Assembly: GCA_945836835.1 (NCBI GenBank)
Contig: CAMAML010000085.1
Coordinates: 1-6,013, forward strand
Reading direction: 5' to 3'
Length of the DNA: 6,013 nucleotides
Source of the DNA: an uncultured cyanobacterium
Lineage (GTDB): Bacteria; Cyanobacteriota; Vampirovibrionia; Gastranaerophilales; Gastranaerophilaceae
Positions 5,898-6,013 of this stretch are shown in pieces. The notes beneath the pieces were generated by a model that was not told the DNA's origin, searched no databases, and saw only the letters and a program-made list of their open reading frames with translations. A program made the position numbers and the translations under genes. Position 1 is the first letter of the stretch. The number at the start of each line of letters is the position of its first letter.

Positions 5898-5911
5898 CAT
5901 GACTTCCTGTT

Positions 5912-5923
5912 TTCTATATAGAA
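5912..5923. promoter_or_regulatory. Perfect 12-bp palindrome at the ferritin transcription start
   Basis: TTCTATATAGAA reads identically on both strands. It abuts the -10 hexamer (5923-5928) and covers the predicted start near 5916, a standard repressor position. It does not match the classic Fur or PerR box, so the binding protein, if any, is unknown. Confidence 0.4.
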
Positions 5924-5951
5924 TTTTAGCACTTCAATTTTTTATAGTCAA
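5923..5951 (-). promoter_or_regulatory. Near-consensus sigma-70-type promoter of the ferritin gene
   Basis: On the minus strand TTGACT (plus 5946-5951) is followed by exactly 17 nt and TAAAAT (plus 5923-5928): five of six matches in each hexamer with optimal spacing. Transcription would begin near 5916, leaving a leader of about 33 nt that carries the SD. Confidence 0.75.
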
Positions 5952-6013
5952 TAAGCCGTGTAACAAAATGTTAAGCTAGAAACAAAATTTTTCCATGGCT
6001 TTTACAAACCCGT

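Noticed and set aside
5968..6013. Start of a plus-strand gene at ATG 5994 (MAFTNP...) or the end of a minus-strand gene at the window edge
   Set aside because: ATG 5994 has no SD, and the minus-strand frames end within a dozen codons. The sequence is too short to support either.

Overview
This looks like an ordinary chromosomal window from a diderm (Gram-negative-type) bacterium. My best guess is a gut lineage of non-photosynthetic Cyanobacteria (Gastranaerophilales / Melainabacteria). The guess rests on three things: an O-antigen-ligase-like protein of the cyanobacterial IctB type, a DUF4330 protein next to it, and pilin-like proteins with an 'AFTLAEVLITLGIIGVVAAVTMPTLI'-style N-terminus (given here only in part), a form I associate with that group. 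The assignment comes from recalled family knowledge, not from a search.

Layout. Bases 2-190 are the 3' end of a plus-strand gene, probably a pilin-like secreted protein, followed by a small hairpin and a T run. Bases 279-4003 are a tight four-gene plus-strand operon: a PfkB-type heptose-7-phosphate kinase (rfaE1/hldA-like), a DUF4330 single-pass membrane protein, an IctB/O-antigen-ligase-like polytopic membrane protein, and the rRNA 2'-O-methyltransferase TlyA. The gene spacings are 9 nt, a 14-nt overlap and 4 nt. The first three genes suggest cell-envelope glycan work (heptose activation and glycan ligation or polymerisation). TlyA is probably a housekeeping passenger.

A small XRE-family regulator (4013-4321, minus) ends 9 bp from tlyA, tail to tail. 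It is transcribed divergently from a complete pilin-like gene (4438-5277, plus), across a 116-bp intergenic region with a dyad and promoter-like elements. A strong bidirectional hairpin terminator (5284-5317) separates the pilin from a convergent ferritin gene (5373-5882, minus). Ferritin has all its ferroxidase residues and a near-consensus sigma-70-type promoter (5923-5951), with a perfect 12-bp palindrome at the expected transcription start.

I found no mobile element, CRISPR array, tRNA, rRNA or obvious novel multi-gene system. The items most worth a second look are regulatory: the dyad before the XRE gene, the palindrome on the ferritin promoter, and a long-range inverted repeat enclosing the rfaE1 start. 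Altered motifs in the kinase and the ligase also deserve checking.
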